A DNA stretch of 64,000 nt, from the NCBI RefSeq assembly GCF_003946605.1, contig NZ_RHOQ01000005.1, positions 1 to 64,000 on the forward strand. Direction: 5' to 3'. This DNA comes from Companilactobacillus baiquanensis (GTDB lineage: Bacteria; Bacillota; Bacilli; Lactobacillales; Lactobacillaceae). Position 1 is the first letter of the stretch. The number at the start of each line of letters is the position of its first letter. A program made the translations under genes and the position numbers. Shown piece after piece: positions 8,082 through 16,640 of the stretch. A model generated the notes under the pieces. That model saw nothing but the letters and a program-made list of their open reading frames with translations. It did not search any database and had not been told where the DNA came from.

Positions 8082-10253
8082 CTAAATTGAGCAGCTTTCA
8101 CATTCATTACTGCCGATTTCATCATTGTTCTCTGTAAATGTTCTAACATAATAAAGTGATTTAATGCCTTTATAATATGCATAATTACGAAGAATGCTTA
8201 AATCACGTGTAGTTTGTTTAGAATCAGTTTTCCATTCGTAAATACCTTCTGGAATTTCTGAGCGCATAAATAATGTCAAACTCATACCTTGATCAACATG
8301 TTCTTGTGCTGATGCATAAACGTCGATAACTTTTCGCATATCAGTGTCATAAGCAGATTTGTAGAATTTAATTGTATCATTATCTAGCAATGGAGCAGGG
8401 AAATATAATTTACCGTTTTTCTTCTCTTGTCTTTCCTCAACTAGACGAGTTACAGGCTGTAAACTGGCACTTGTATTATTGATATAAGAAATTGATCCGT
8501 TAGGAGCAACCGCTAAACGATAAGCATTATACAATCCGTCTTTCATCACGCTATCCTTTAGTTTAGACCATTCTTCTTGTGTAGGCATATCAATTCCTGC
8601 AAATAGTTTTTTCACAAGTTCGGATTTTGGCGCAAAACTAGTATTTATATACTTGTCAAAATATGATCCATTTGCATAAGCAGATTTTTCAAAATTATAA
8701 AATGTTTCATTACGTTCCTTAGCAATTTCATTACTTTCTACTAAGGTCCAGTAATTTAATAGCATGAAGTAGACGCCGATAAACTCGATAGATTCAGGTG
8801 AGCCATATTCAATATGCTGACTAGCAAGATAAGTATGCAGACCCATAGCTCCTAAACCGATTGAATGATTTAACTTGTTACCATTTGCGACTGAAGGAAC
8901 AGCTTGAATATCAGAAACATCACTGACATAAGTTAAAGCTCTAGTCATAGCACGAATGGATTTACCGAAGTCTGGTGTCTTCATCATATTGTAAATATTG
9001 GTTGAACCAAGGTTACAACTGACATCAGTACCCATTTTGACATATTCTTGAGCGTCGTTGATCTCTGAAGGAGTTTGTACTTGTTGGATCTCAGTACAAA
9101 GATTACTCATAATAACTTTACCTTCGATTGGATTATCACGGTTAACAGTATCAATGTTTAGGACATATGGATAACCAGATTCTTGTTGTAACTTACTGAT
9201 TTCATCTTCTAGTTCACGAGCATTGATCTTATATTTTTTAATACGAGGATCTGCGACCATGTTGTCATATTCTTTTGTGATATCGATATATGAGAATGGT
9301 TTTCCATATACTCGTTCAACAGAATATGGGCTAAAGAGATACATGTCAGCATCTTCTCTGATTAATTCATAATATTTATCAGGCACGATCACACCTAGAG
9401 AAAGAGTTTTAACACGGATCTTTTCATCAGCGTTCTCTTTTTTAGCGGAGAGAAAGTCAATAATATCAGGATGGAAAACATTTAAATAAACAGCTCCAGC
9501 ACCTTGTCTTTGACCTAATTGATTACTATAACTAAAACTATCTTCAAGTAACTTCATAACTGGTAAAACACCAGATGATGAGTTAGCAACTCCTTTAATA
9601 GGTGAACCTGATTCACGCAAATTAGATAGAGTAATACCAACACCTCCACCAATTCTAGAAAGTTGTAAAGCACTATTGATGGTGCGTCCAATACTGTTCA
9701 TGTCATCAGTAACTTGTAATAAGAAACAAGATACGTATTCTCCACGACGTTTTCTACCAGCATTTAGAAAAGAAGGTGTTGCAGGTTGATAACGTTGTTC
9801 GATCATTTCAATTGCTAAAGTTTTAGCTAGTTTTTGATCGCCATGAGCGTAAAGAAGAGCATTAAAAAGAATTCTCATTTCGTAATTCTCTAAATACAGA
9901 TCACCGTCATCAGTTTTTAAAATATATTGATTATAAAGTTTATAGGCTGCCATAAATGATTTAAATTGAAAATGTTTAGCAAGTAATTCTTGATAAAGGT
10001 CTTCAATAAAGTCAAATGGATATTCAGCTATGACATCTTTTTCAATGAAATTATTATCGATCAAATAGTCGATATGTTCTTTAAAAGAAGCAAATTTTTT
10101 AGTGTTAGGCTCAACGTTTTCGGTAAAGAAGGCTTTAATAGCCTCACGATCCTTGTTTAATGGAATTTTACCGTCTACAGGGATGTTGATCTCATTATTT
10201 AATTTAAAATAAGTTACTTTAGTTACGTCTAGATTATTTAGTCCCAAGGTCAT
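8082..10253 (-). CDS. nrdE: Ribonucleotide reductase class Ib, alpha subunit
   Basis: 723 residues; catalytic subunit converting NDPs to dNDPs. Visible are the first redox cysteine (VSCFLLQ near 178), the radical-site cysteine region (NLCTEIQQ near 385), the second redox cysteine (VSCNLGS near 410), the paired C-terminal tyrosines (SLYYVRT) and the terminal CESCSI tail that is re-reduced by NrdH. The short N-terminus without an ATP-cone is typical of class Ib. Its start overlaps the end of nrdI by 20 bases, indicating coupling. Confidence 0.97.
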   Translation of the reverse strand: MTLGLNNLDVTKVTYFKLNNEINIPVDGKIPLNKDREAIKAFFTENVEPNTKKFASFKEHIDYLIDNNFIEKDVIAEYPFDFIEDLYQELLAKHFQFKSFMAAYKLYNQYILKTDDGDLYLENYEMRILFNALLYAHGDQKLAKTLAIEMIEQRYQPATPSFLNAGRKRRGEYVSCFLLQVTDDMNSIGRTINSALQLSRIGGGVGITLSNLRESGSPIKGVANSSSGVLPVMKLLEDSFSYSNQLGQRQGAGAVYLNVFHPDIIDFLSAKKENADEKIRVKTLSLGVIVPDKYYELIREDADMYLFSPYSVERVYGKPFSYIDITKEYDNMVADPRIKKYKINARELEDEISKLQQESGYPYVLNIDTVNRDNPIEGKVIMSNLCTEIQQVQTPSEINDAQEYVKMGTDVSCNLGSTNIYNMMKTPDFGKSIRAMTRALTYVSDVSDIQAVPSVANGNKLNHSIGLGAMGLHTYLASQHIEYGSPESIEFIGVYFMLLNYWTLVESNEIAKERNETFYNFEKSAYANGSYFDKYINTSFAPKSELVKKLFAGIDMPTQEEWSKLKDSVMKDGLYNAYRLAVAPNGSISYINNTSASLQPVTRLVEERQEKKNGKLYFPAPLLDNDTIKFYKSAYDTDMRKVIDVYASAQEHVDQGMSLTLFMRSEIPEGIYEWKTDSKQTTRDLSILRNYAYYKGIKSLYYVRTFTENNDEIGSNECESCSI

Positions 10254-10608
10254 TCACTACTTTCTTAAAATTTTCTACGTCTTTGTTAGTACCATTAAAT
10301 TCAAACTCGAAAACAACTGGGACATTTAGTCCAGTAGCTATATCTCGTGCTGTGTGGTTATACAGAGTATTAAAGTTCCTATTGCCGCCGCCAGCAACTC
10401 CGATACAATTGTCATGATTTGTCTTATATTGAAGAAAATCAATCACAGAATCCATCATATCATCATCATAGGCTGGGACAATAAGAATAAATTGCCGACC
10501 CATTTCGTGGAACGGATCGGCATCGTTTATTTCATATCCTGTAAAACCAGTTTTGTTCATAAAACGTCTAGTTTGACCAGTTATTGAGTAAAAAGCTATA
10601 TCAACCAT
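10234..10608 (-). CDS. nrdI: NrdI flavodoxin-like protein
   Basis: 124 residues; flavodoxin-like FMN protein that supplies the oxidant for assembling the Mn2 tyrosyl radical of NrdF. The N-terminal FYSITGQTRRF matches the FMN phosphate-binding loop, and GVAGGGNRNFNTLY matches the NrdI signature. It overlaps nrdE and lies 3 nt after nrdH. Confidence 0.95.
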   Translation of the reverse strand: MVDIAFYSITGQTRRFMNKTGFTGYEINDADPFHEMGRQFILIVPAYDDDMMDSVIDFLQYKTNHDNCIGVAGGGNRNFNTLYNHTARDIATGLNVPVVFEFEFNGTNKDVENFKKVVNDLGTK

Positions 10609-10611
10609 AAT

Positions 10612-10842
10612 TTAGCCTACTAATTCCTTTAAACTATCTGGACGAAATCCAACAATTGGAGCGTTATTATCTTGCATAACGATGGGAACACTCTTAAAAC
10701 CTTGTTGCTTTAGAGTATCTAAATATTTAGGATCTTGATTAATATTTCTTTCTTCAAAGTTAACATTGTGTTCTTTGAGAAATCTCTTTGTCATCTTGCA
10801 TTGCATGCAATTATTTTTACTATATACGATTACGTTATTCAT
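10612..10842 (-). CDS. nrdH: NrdH glutaredoxin-like electron donor
   Basis: 76 residues. The redox motif C-M-Q-C at residues 12-15 is the NrdH type rather than thioredoxin CGPC. The cis-proline region (KSVPIVMQ) is followed by GFRPDSLKEL, the NrdH-specific C-terminal segment. It reduces the C-terminal disulfide of NrdE using thioredoxin reductase. First gene of the operon; ribosome binding site agaggtat upstream of the ATG and two NrdR-like boxes beyond. Confidence 0.95.
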   Translation of the reverse strand: MNNVIVYSKNNCMQCKMTKRFLKEHNVNFEERNINQDPKYLDTLKQQGFKSVPIVMQDNNAPIVGFRPDSLKELVG

Positions 10843-10902
10843 GGTCTGATACCTCTTTTGATGTTAATGTCATGTTCTAGTATAAAACATTCGTTCTCCT
10901 TA

Positions 10903-10950
10903 ACACAACATATAGTTACTAAAATTTATAAAATATACTATATGATGTAT
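10903..10950 (-). promoter_or_regulatory. Pair of NrdR-type boxes upstream of nrdHIEF
   Basis: Two 16-bp palindromic boxes, acacaacatatagtta (10903-10918) and atactatatgatgtat (10935-10950), each match about 12 of 16 positions of the NrdR consensus acactatatatagtgt. They start exactly 32 bp apart, the three-turn spacing established for NrdR box pairs. They would mediate repression of nrdHIEF when dATP/ATP-loaded NrdR binds; nrdR itself is not in this window. The rest of 10951-11102 shows no gene. Confidence 0.75.
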
Positions 10951-11102
10951 GGTAAAGCCTAGTATTGCAATATCTTTCAGATAAGCTCTCAATTTATTAT
11001 AATTAAGCAGAGTCGTGGTAAAATTACCGTAATGACTATTATAGAATTATTAGTTAAAATTGAAAGTGCTTAAAGACAATTAATTTTAGTTGGGAGAAAA
11101 TT

Positions 11103-11735
11103 ATGAGTTCTTGGAATTTAATAGGAATTATTGCATGGGTTATTGTCATTGCCTTGCTAGTATGGGTCGTTTTCAATATTAGAAATCGTCACTTAAAGTT
11201 ATTGGTAGTAAAAAAAGAAAAAATCACTTGGAAAACAGTTTTGACTGACTTAATTGAAATTATTGTCGTTATTGCAGCTGTTGTAGGGATGTTGTATGCA
11301 TGCCTATTTTCAAATGCAGATTTGAGTAGTAAAAAAGATATTTCAATGTCCTATAAATATGAACCGATGATCATTCAGACAACAGAAGATGGTCAAGGAT
11401 ACTATGTCAAAATAAGTAAGGGTAATTCTCATGGTAACAATGATGTTTATCAGTATTGGGTAAATAATTCTACTTATAATGTATCTAGTCGAGATGCAAC
11501 CATTTCTGATGCTACTCTGCCATTTAATGTTTCTGGTGTACGAATCAGTTGGCCAGTGAATAAATTTAAACATATGGATGATAAGTATCAATCAGCTTAT
11601 GTTATTACTGCTCAAGCAAAGTATAAAAAGAATTTTGTAAATGGACTCGGCTTAAAAGCTGGACGTTTAGCTACAGAATATCGTGTGTTACGAGTACCAG
11701 CGCGTTCGTTTATTGATGTAAGTCATGATAAGTAA
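11103..11735 (+). CDS. Membrane-anchored conserved lactobacillar protein
   Basis: 210 residues. Two N-terminal membrane helices (about 5-25 and 45-68) flank a short basic loop. They are followed by a ~140-residue domain that is probably extracytoplasmic and beta-rich. It resembles the lactobacillar hypothetical family named after LVIS_2131 (recollection, low certainty); no function is established. Monocistronic; ribosome binding site tgggaga before ATG 11103. Confidence 0.68.
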   Translation: MSSWNLIGIIAWVIVIALLVWVVFNIRNRHLKLLVVKKEKITWKTVLTDLIEIIVVIAAVVGMLYACLFSNADLSSKKDISMSYKYEPMIIQTTEDGQGYYVKISKGNSHGNNDVYQYWVNNSTYNVSSRDATISDATLPFNVSGVRISWPVNKFKHMDDKYQSAYVITAQAKYKKNFVNGLGLKAGRLATEYRVLRVPARSFIDVSHDK

Positions 11736-11739
11736 TAAA

Positions 11740-11770
11740 AGAGGGGGTATCGTTTGACGATACTCCCTCT
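11740..11770. terminator. Bidirectional terminator
   Basis: 13-bp stem agagggggtatcg / cgatactccctct with a 5-nt loop, one mismatch, between converging genes. AT-rich flanks. Confidence 0.85.
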
Positions 11771-11774
11771 ACTA

Positions 11775-11984
11775 TTATTTAGTTTTTTTCATTTTCTTAA
11801 TACTTACAACTATTTTATTGTTTAGTTCCATTTTGTTGGAATTATCTTTAGGATCATTTTCAACAATTTCCATTAAAGCTGAATGTTCGTAAATCTTTTC
11901 GACTTTTCCTTTAAATGGGTGATCCATATCTTCATCTACTTTACATTCGTAAATGTCGCCGACTTTCAAATCTTCTATTTTCAT
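11775..11984 (-). CDS. DUF2187-like small protein
   Basis: 69 residues if started at the ATG ending at 11984, which has aggag 9 nt upstream; a TTG two codons earlier would sit too close to that site. The sequence KVGDIYECKVD...GKVEKIYEHSALMEI...NKIVVS follows the DUF2187/KOW-like pattern of small Bacillota proteins with a short SH3-like barrel. Cytoplasmic, function unknown, possibly nucleic-acid binding by fold analogy. Confidence 0.72.
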   Translation of the reverse strand: MKIEDLKVGDIYECKVDEDMDHPFKGKVEKIYEHSALMEIVENDPKDNSNKMELNNKIVVSIKKMKKTK

Positions 11985-12071
11985 GAACAAGATCTCCTAA
12001 ATTTTTACTTAACAGCATAGTATATTAATATAGTAGAATAAAAAATTCAAATTTAAAACTAGGGTAATCCA

Positions 12072-12629
12072 ATGAATAAAAAAATTATTGTCATAACTGG
12101 AGCTAGTGGTACGGGAAAAACGACCATTAGCCATTACTTAAAAGAAAAATATCAAATTCCTAATGTTATTACACATACTACTAGAATGCCGCGTAATGGG
12201 GAGAAAAATGGGATTGACTACTATTTTGAAACAAATGAGAGCTTTTCTGAAAATCACTACTTAGAAAAGGTTGAATATAGCGGACATAAATATGGTTCTT
12301 CTGAAGAAGGACTAGAATCAATGTGGAGTAAAGTTGATGTTGCCAGTATTGTCGTTGACACAGCTGGAGCAATTGCATACAAGAAGAAGTATGGTGAAAA
12401 GGCGATCGTTATATTTTTAGAATTGGATCTGCCTAATTTAGCTAAGAGATTGAAGAAACGCGGCGATACTCCGGATAAAATTATCCAGAGAATCAATAGT
12501 GAAGAATTCAATCGTGATCTGAAAATACCGCAAGAATTACAAGGAAAATCTTACGAAATAGTCAATAAAGACATGAATATTACTAAAATGAAGGTCGATA
12601 AGCTATTAAATGACCTAAATATCAATTAA
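12072..12629 (+). CDS. Guanylate kinase-like protein
   Basis: 185 residues. P-loop GASGTGKTT at residues 10-18, then the GMP-binding THTTRMPRNGEKNGIDYYF segment (35-53) with the conserved Arg and Tyr/Glu residues. It is slightly short and diverged in the lid compared with housekeeping Gmk (~200-205 residues), and it is not next to rpoZ/priA. It may therefore be a paralogue acting on another nucleotide. Monocistronic with its own terminator. Confidence 0.8.
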   Translation: MNKKIIVITGASGTGKTTISHYLKEKYQIPNVITHTTRMPRNGEKNGIDYYFETNESFSENHYLEKVEYSGHKYGSSEEGLESMWSKVDVASIVVDTAGAIAYKKKYGEKAIVIFLELDLPNLAKRLKKRGDTPDKIIQRINSEEFNRDLKIPQELQGKSYEIVNKDMNITKMKVDKLLNDLNIN

Positions 12630-12644
12630 ATTACATATAAAAAT

Positions 12645-12686
12645 AAGACCTCTAAACACTGTTGCATCAATGCTTAGAGGTCTTTT
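12645..12686 (+). terminator. Terminator after guanylate kinase-like gene
   Basis: Perfect 11-bp stem aagacctctaa / ttagaggtctt followed by a short T-run. Confidence 0.88.
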
Positions 12687-12728
12687 GTATTATTAAAGTA
12701 ATAAAGTGTAACATTCTTATACAATTGC

Positions 12729-12761
12729 TGTAACAATTCTGAAATATTCGGAGAGTATTAT
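12729..12761 (+). promoter_or_regulatory. WalR-like box and promoter of NlpC/P60 gene
   Basis: TGTAAC-N5-TGAAAT (12729-12745) matches the WalR (YycF) direct-repeat consensus TGTWAH-N5-TGTWAH with one change. A -10-like TATTAT follows at 12756. A second TGTAAC lies 18 nt upstream. WalRK controls peptidoglycan hydrolases, which fits the gene downstream. The remaining ~100 nt to the start codon form an A-rich leader without a gene. Confidence 0.5.
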
Positions 12762-12860
12762 AGTCATCGTTGAGTGATAAGGAAACATTAATTAAGAAAA
12801 TTTAAACATTTATAAAAAAAACAAAAAACAAAAAAACAAACCATTCGGGGGATTTCAATT

Positions 12861-13589
12861 TTGAATACTAAAATTAAAAAGAGTTTAATTTCATTTACAG
12901 CAGCTGCTTCATTGGCAGTTACAGGTTTAGGTATGACAGGTCTAACAACACATGCCGCAACACAAATCATTACAGACAACGTACCTTCAGTAGTTACTGC
13001 TAACAAGACAGCTATGCTTTACAAGACACCTTCTAAAGATGGTGACACAACAGGACGTGCTATTGCTGCTAATACTCCTTGGGCTGTTGGCCAAGAAGCT
13101 ATGGATGACCAAGGTAATATCTGGTACTTCATTGGTACTGACGCATGGGTACAAGCATCAGACGTTACAACAAACACAGAAGCTACACAATCAGCTGACG
13201 ACTCAGCTACACAAGCTGCAACAACAGAATCAGCTGCTGATACAGTAATCAGTACTGCTAAACAATATATTGGTACACCATATGTATGGGGTGGTAAGAC
13301 ACCAAGTGGTTTTGACTGTTCAGGTTTCACATCATACGTATTCAACGAAGCATTAGGTAAGAGCATTGGTTCATACACTGTTGCCCAAGAAGGTGCCGGT
13401 ACACAAGAATCAGTATCACAAGCTTCAGCCGGAGATCTATTATTCTGGGGTAGCAAAGGTTCAACATACCACGTAGCTATCTACTTAGGTAACAACCAAT
13501 ACATCGCTGCTCCAAAGCCTGGTGATTCAGTTAAGGTTGCTACAATCTCAAGTTACTTCATGCCTTCATTCGCTGTTAAAGTTTTGTAG
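12861..13589 (+). CDS. Secreted NlpC/P60 peptidoglycan endopeptidase
   Basis: 242 residues. TTG start preceded by gggggat. A signal peptide (about 1-32, basic start, alanine-rich core, cleavage after THAA) is followed by an SH3-like region (~40-105), a short Ser/Thr/Ala/Gln-rich linker, and a C-terminal NlpC/P60 domain. That domain has the catalytic Cys in FDCSGF, the His in YHVAIY and the usual YVWGG entry motif. It hydrolyses gamma-D-Glu-diaminoacid bonds in peptidoglycan outside the cell. Codon use (ggt, gct, aac, aca) is strongly biased compared with neighbours, which suggests high expression. A WalR-like box upstream suggests cell-wall-stress control. Confidence 0.92.
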   Translation: MNTKIKKSLISFTAAASLAVTGLGMTGLTTHAATQIITDNVPSVVTANKTAMLYKTPSKDGDTTGRAIAANTPWAVGQEAMDDQGNIWYFIGTDAWVQASDVTTNTEATQSADDSATQAATTESAADTVISTAKQYIGTPYVWGGKTPSGFDCSGFTSYVFNEALGKSIGSYTVAQEGAGTQESVSQASAGDLLFWGSKGSTYHVAIYLGNNQYIAAPKPGDSVKVATISSYFMPSFAVKVL

Positions 13590-13626
13590 GATAAGTAATT
13601 TAACAATAAATTCAAAATTAAAATCC

Positions 13627-13655
13627 AAGACTGCCAATTTGGCGGTCTTTTTTTT
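13627..13655 (+). terminator. Terminator after NlpC/P60 gene
   Basis: Stem aagactgccaa / ttggcggtctt followed by eight Ts. Confidence 0.88.
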
Positions 13656-13691
13656 ATACATTTCTGATAAGATGACTTCAAGAGGGAAAAT

Positions 13692-14531
13692 ATGAAAAGC
13701 AAAAAAAATATTATTGATATTATTTATGAAAAACTACCCCAAATGTCTACCACGGATAAAAAAATTGCTCAAGTTATTATAGAGAATTCTGAAAAAGTTG
13801 TTGATTTTACAATAGCCCAGTTAGCCCACAAAGCTGATGTCAGTGAGGCATCTGTTTCTAGGTTCTGTAAAAATATCGATATTAGTGGATTTCATCAGTT
13901 AAAAATAAAATTGGCACAAATTTCAAATCAAAACGATGGATTTAAATCAGTCAATGGATCAGATTTACAAAAATCCTTATCTAATATTATTGATAATAAA
14001 TCTTTAGAGATAAGAAAAACCATAGAGAATTTATCTGAAGAAGATTTAAAGCAGATTCTAAAAATATTGACTGATGCTAGAATAATTCAGTTCACTGCTG
14101 AAGGAAATACCTATCCCGTTGTTGAAGATGCCATTTATAAGTTCAATCAAGTAGGAATATTAGCGATCGGTAATTCCTCCTGGGAAACTTCATTAGCCCA
14201 AACTATGAATTTAAATAATAATGACGTTTTGATAGTTATTTCAAATTCTGGCGAATCTAAAGAATTGTTAGAACAAATCAAAGTGGCTCATCAAAAAAAT
14301 ATTCAAGTTATTTCTATAACGAATCGAGCTGATTCTCCTATTGCAAAGCAATCTGAATTTCACTTAATGACATCAGTTCGTCAAAAGGTTTTTCAATCAG
14401 AATATTATTTCTCTAGGATTGCAGCGGGAACATTAATTGAGACAATTTTTTTGTTATTAGTTTCAAAAGATAAGTTTCGACGTGATCAAATAGTCAAACA
14501 CGAAGAAATAATAGCGGATCGAAAAATTTAA
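13692..14531 (+). CDS. MurR/RpiR-family transcriptional regulator
   Basis: 279 residues. N-terminal RpiR helix-turn-helix (residues 1-77; AQLAHKADVSEASVSRFCK is the recognition region) plus a C-terminal SIS sugar-phosphate-binding domain (~110-250; VLIVISNSGESKELLEQ). Such regulators sense phosphosugars. The gene lies just upstream of two oxidoreductase genes whose promoter carries two matching 13-bp palindromes, so it is very likely their regulator (inference). Confidence 0.9.
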   Translation: MKSKKNIIDIIYEKLPQMSTTDKKIAQVIIENSEKVVDFTIAQLAHKADVSEASVSRFCKNIDISGFHQLKIKLAQISNQNDGFKSVNGSDLQKSLSNIIDNKSLEIRKTIENLSEEDLKQILKILTDARIIQFTAEGNTYPVVEDAIYKFNQVGILAIGNSSWETSLAQTMNLNNNDVLIVISNSGESKELLEQIKVAHQKNIQVISITNRADSPIAKQSEFHLMTSVRQKVFQSEYYFSRIAAGTLIETIFLLLVSKDKFRRDQIVKHEEIIADRKI

Positions 14532-14535
14532 AGAA

Positions 14536-14607
14536 TTGACAAATTTCAAAGAGCGGCCTATTATGAAATTAAATTTCATATATATTTTTAAAATGAAATA
14601 TTATTTC
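14536..14607 (+). promoter_or_regulatory. Promoter and two RpiR-type operators before the oxidoreductase pair
   Basis: TTGACA (14536-14541), 17 nt, TATTAT (14559-14564) is an almost perfect sigma-A promoter. Two palindromes of the form GAAAT-N3-ATTTC follow, at 14565-14577 and 14595-14607, start to start 30 bp apart. The first abuts the -10 element and the second lies in the early transcribed region, the expected geometry for repression. Confidence 0.72.
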
Positions 14608-14623
14608 TAAAGGAGAGCGCAAA

Positions 14624-15607
14624 ATGAAATATAATTGGGGAATGATTGGAACTGGTTGGATCGCGCATGAGATGGCAGATGCTTTAAATAAAGTTAATGG
14701 AACAATTTATGGAGTGGCTGATTTAAATGAAGCTAAGTTACAAAAATTTGCTTCAGAAAAGAAAATTTCAAATACTTATGTAGATCCTGATGAAATGATA
14801 AATGATCCTAAAATAGATATTATCTATATCGCCACATCTCACACTTATCATTTTGATTACATTAAAAAGGCTTTAAATGCTGGAAAACATGTTTTTTGTG
14901 AAAAAGCCATAACAGTCAATGCTAAACAATTTGATGAGGTAAAAACGTTAGCTGATCAAAAAAATTTAATTTTGACCGAAGGTCTTACATTATTACATAT
15001 GCCAATCTATGATGATGTTAAAAATCTAATTTCTTCTGGAGCTATCGGTGACGTTAAATTAGTTCAAGTTAATTTTGGAAGCCTGAAAGACTATGACCCC
15101 AATAATCGTTTCTTCAATAAGGATCTTGCAGGTGGAGCATTACTAGATATCGGTGGCTATGCAACAGCTTTTGCTAGAAGTTTTCTCAAAGAACAACCAA
15201 ATAATATTTTAACGACGGTTAAATATTTTGAAACAGGAGTAGATGAACAGTCAGGAATAATTTTGAAAAATTCATCTGAACAAATGGCAGTTATGGCATT
15301 GTCTATGCGTGCTAAACAACCTAAAAGAGGAGTTATTTCTGGAACTAAGGGGTATATCGAAATCGACAATTACCCACGAGCTACTTCGGCTAAAATAACT
15401 TATACAAAAGACGCTCACACACAAACAACACAAACTATAACCTCAGGAGATTCTAATGCTGCGCTAGAATATGAAGTATCTGATATGCAAAGTTATGTAG
15501 ATAACGGATATGATAATGGGCAACTTAAATTGTCAGGTGAGGTTACACATATTTTGGATAGTGTAAGAAATGAATGGGGCATGAAATATCCATTTGAGTC
15601 AAAATAG
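14624..15607 (+). CDS. Gfo/Idh/MocA-family oxidoreductase
   Basis: 327 residues. N-terminal Rossmann domain (GTGWIAHEM at residues 8-16) and the family's EKAITVN motif with the catalytic-site lysine near residue 93, then the alpha/beta C-terminal domain. Acts as an NAD(P)-dependent dehydrogenase on a sugar, inositol or related polyol; the substrate is not identifiable. First gene of a two-gene unit under the RpiR-type operators; 8-nt gap to the next gene. Confidence 0.88.
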   Translation: MKYNWGMIGTGWIAHEMADALNKVNGTIYGVADLNEAKLQKFASEKKISNTYVDPDEMINDPKIDIIYIATSHTYHFDYIKKALNAGKHVFCEKAITVNAKQFDEVKTLADQKNLILTEGLTLLHMPIYDDVKNLISSGAIGDVKLVQVNFGSLKDYDPNNRFFNKDLAGGALLDIGGYATAFARSFLKEQPNNILTTVKYFETGVDEQSGIILKNSSEQMAVMALSMRAKQPKRGVISGTKGYIEIDNYPRATSAKITYTKDAHTQTTQTITSGDSNAALEYEVSDMQSYVDNGYDNGQLKLSGEVTHILDSVRNEWGMKYPFESK

Positions 15608-15615
15608 GAGAAATT

Positions 15616-16575
15616 ATGAAAGCAGCTTATATTGATAAAGTAGGTTCATATCAAGAAATTAAAGTCGGTGAATTACCTGTTCCAAAGATAGATTCCTTAG
15701 AAGTGTTAGTAAAAATTGATTATGTTTCAGTTAACCATGTTGATACTTTCGTGAGGTCTGGTGGATATCAGACTAAGTTGAGTTATCCATTCGTTATTGG
15801 TAGAGACGCGATTGGAGTAGTGCAAGACATTGGTAGTCAGGTCGATGAATTTAAAATAGGTGATCTTGTTTGGACTAACAGTATGGGATATGACGGTAGA
15901 AATGGAGTAAGTAGTGAATATGCCGCTATCCCTGTTGATCGGCTGTTTAAGGCACCTGACGTTGACGAAAAACAGTTGATTGCGTCAGTCCATTCATCAG
16001 CCACAGCGCAAATACTTTTAGCAGATATTTTGAAAGTAAAATCCAATAAGTCCATCTTGATCGAAGGCAGCGCAGGCCACGTTGGAACTAAGTTGTTGCA
16101 AATAAGTAAAATATTAGGTTTAAATGTTGCGACTACTAGTAATAGAAGAGATTTTGAGCGTTTGAAAGAATTGGGAAGTGATCAGCTGATTGATTATCAT
16201 CAAAGTGTTACAGAGATAGGTAATACTTTTGATTATATTATTGATACTTCTGGGAAAGTAGATCTTAATGATAATCTTCATTTGCTGAAGTTATACGGTC
16301 AAATTGGGATGATAACAGCACCTAAATCGGATAAATTTAGTTTTGATGTTAGAAATTTTTACACTAATGCTAAAAGTATTAAAGGCTTTGTTATTAGTCA
16401 TGCTAGTTTGGAGCAGTTAAGGGGTGCTGGTAGAGCGCTGAATCGATGTTTTGAAAAAGGACAGCTGCTTGATGATGATATTTTGGAACTGCCTTTGAGT
16501 GATGCTGGTGAGGCTCATAGGATGCTTGAGAATGGGCTGGATAGTGGTAGGAGAGTTGTTTTAGATTTGAAATAA
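15616..16575 (+). CDS. Zinc-independent MDR/quinone oxidoreductase-like dehydrogenase
   Basis: 319 residues of the medium-chain dehydrogenase superfamily. GroES-like domain (1-115), then a nucleotide-binding domain with GSAGHVGTKLLQ near 150. The structural-zinc cysteine cluster is absent, as in the quinone oxidoreductase/YhfP-like branch. Expected to reduce enones or quinones with NADPH. Co-transcribed with the Gfo/Idh/MocA gene; ends at a terminator that reappears at 26295. Confidence 0.85.
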   Translation: MKAAYIDKVGSYQEIKVGELPVPKIDSLEVLVKIDYVSVNHVDTFVRSGGYQTKLSYPFVIGRDAIGVVQDIGSQVDEFKIGDLVWTNSMGYDGRNGVSSEYAAIPVDRLFKAPDVDEKQLIASVHSSATAQILLADILKVKSNKSILIEGSAGHVGTKLLQISKILGLNVATTSNRRDFERLKELGSDQLIDYHQSVTEIGNTFDYIIDTSGKVDLNDNLHLLKLYGQIGMITAPKSDKFSFDVRNFYTNAKSIKGFVISHASLEQLRGAGRALNRCFEKGQLLDDDILELPLSDAGEAHRMLENGLDSGRRVVLDLK

Positions 16576-16576
16576 A

Positions 16577-16627
16577 CAAAAAAAGATTGTTTTCTAAGAT
16601 GAAAATCTCAGAAAACAATCTTTTTTT
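16577..16627. terminator. Bidirectional terminator, copy 1 of a duplicated 51-bp element
   Basis: A long stem (aaaaaaagattgttttct / agaaaacaatcttttttt) with A- and T-runs on both sides. The whole 51-bp sequence recurs at 26295-26345 with a single base change (position 7 of the ttttct arm: t here, c there). It separates the oxidoreductase pair from the converging SDR gene. Confidence 0.93.
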
Positions 16628-16640
16628 GTGTAATTTAAAT

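Noticed and set aside
13019-13456. 145-codon reading frame antisense to the NlpC/P60 gene
   Set aside because: Shadow of the strongly codon-biased real gene; no ribosome site and no recognisable domain.
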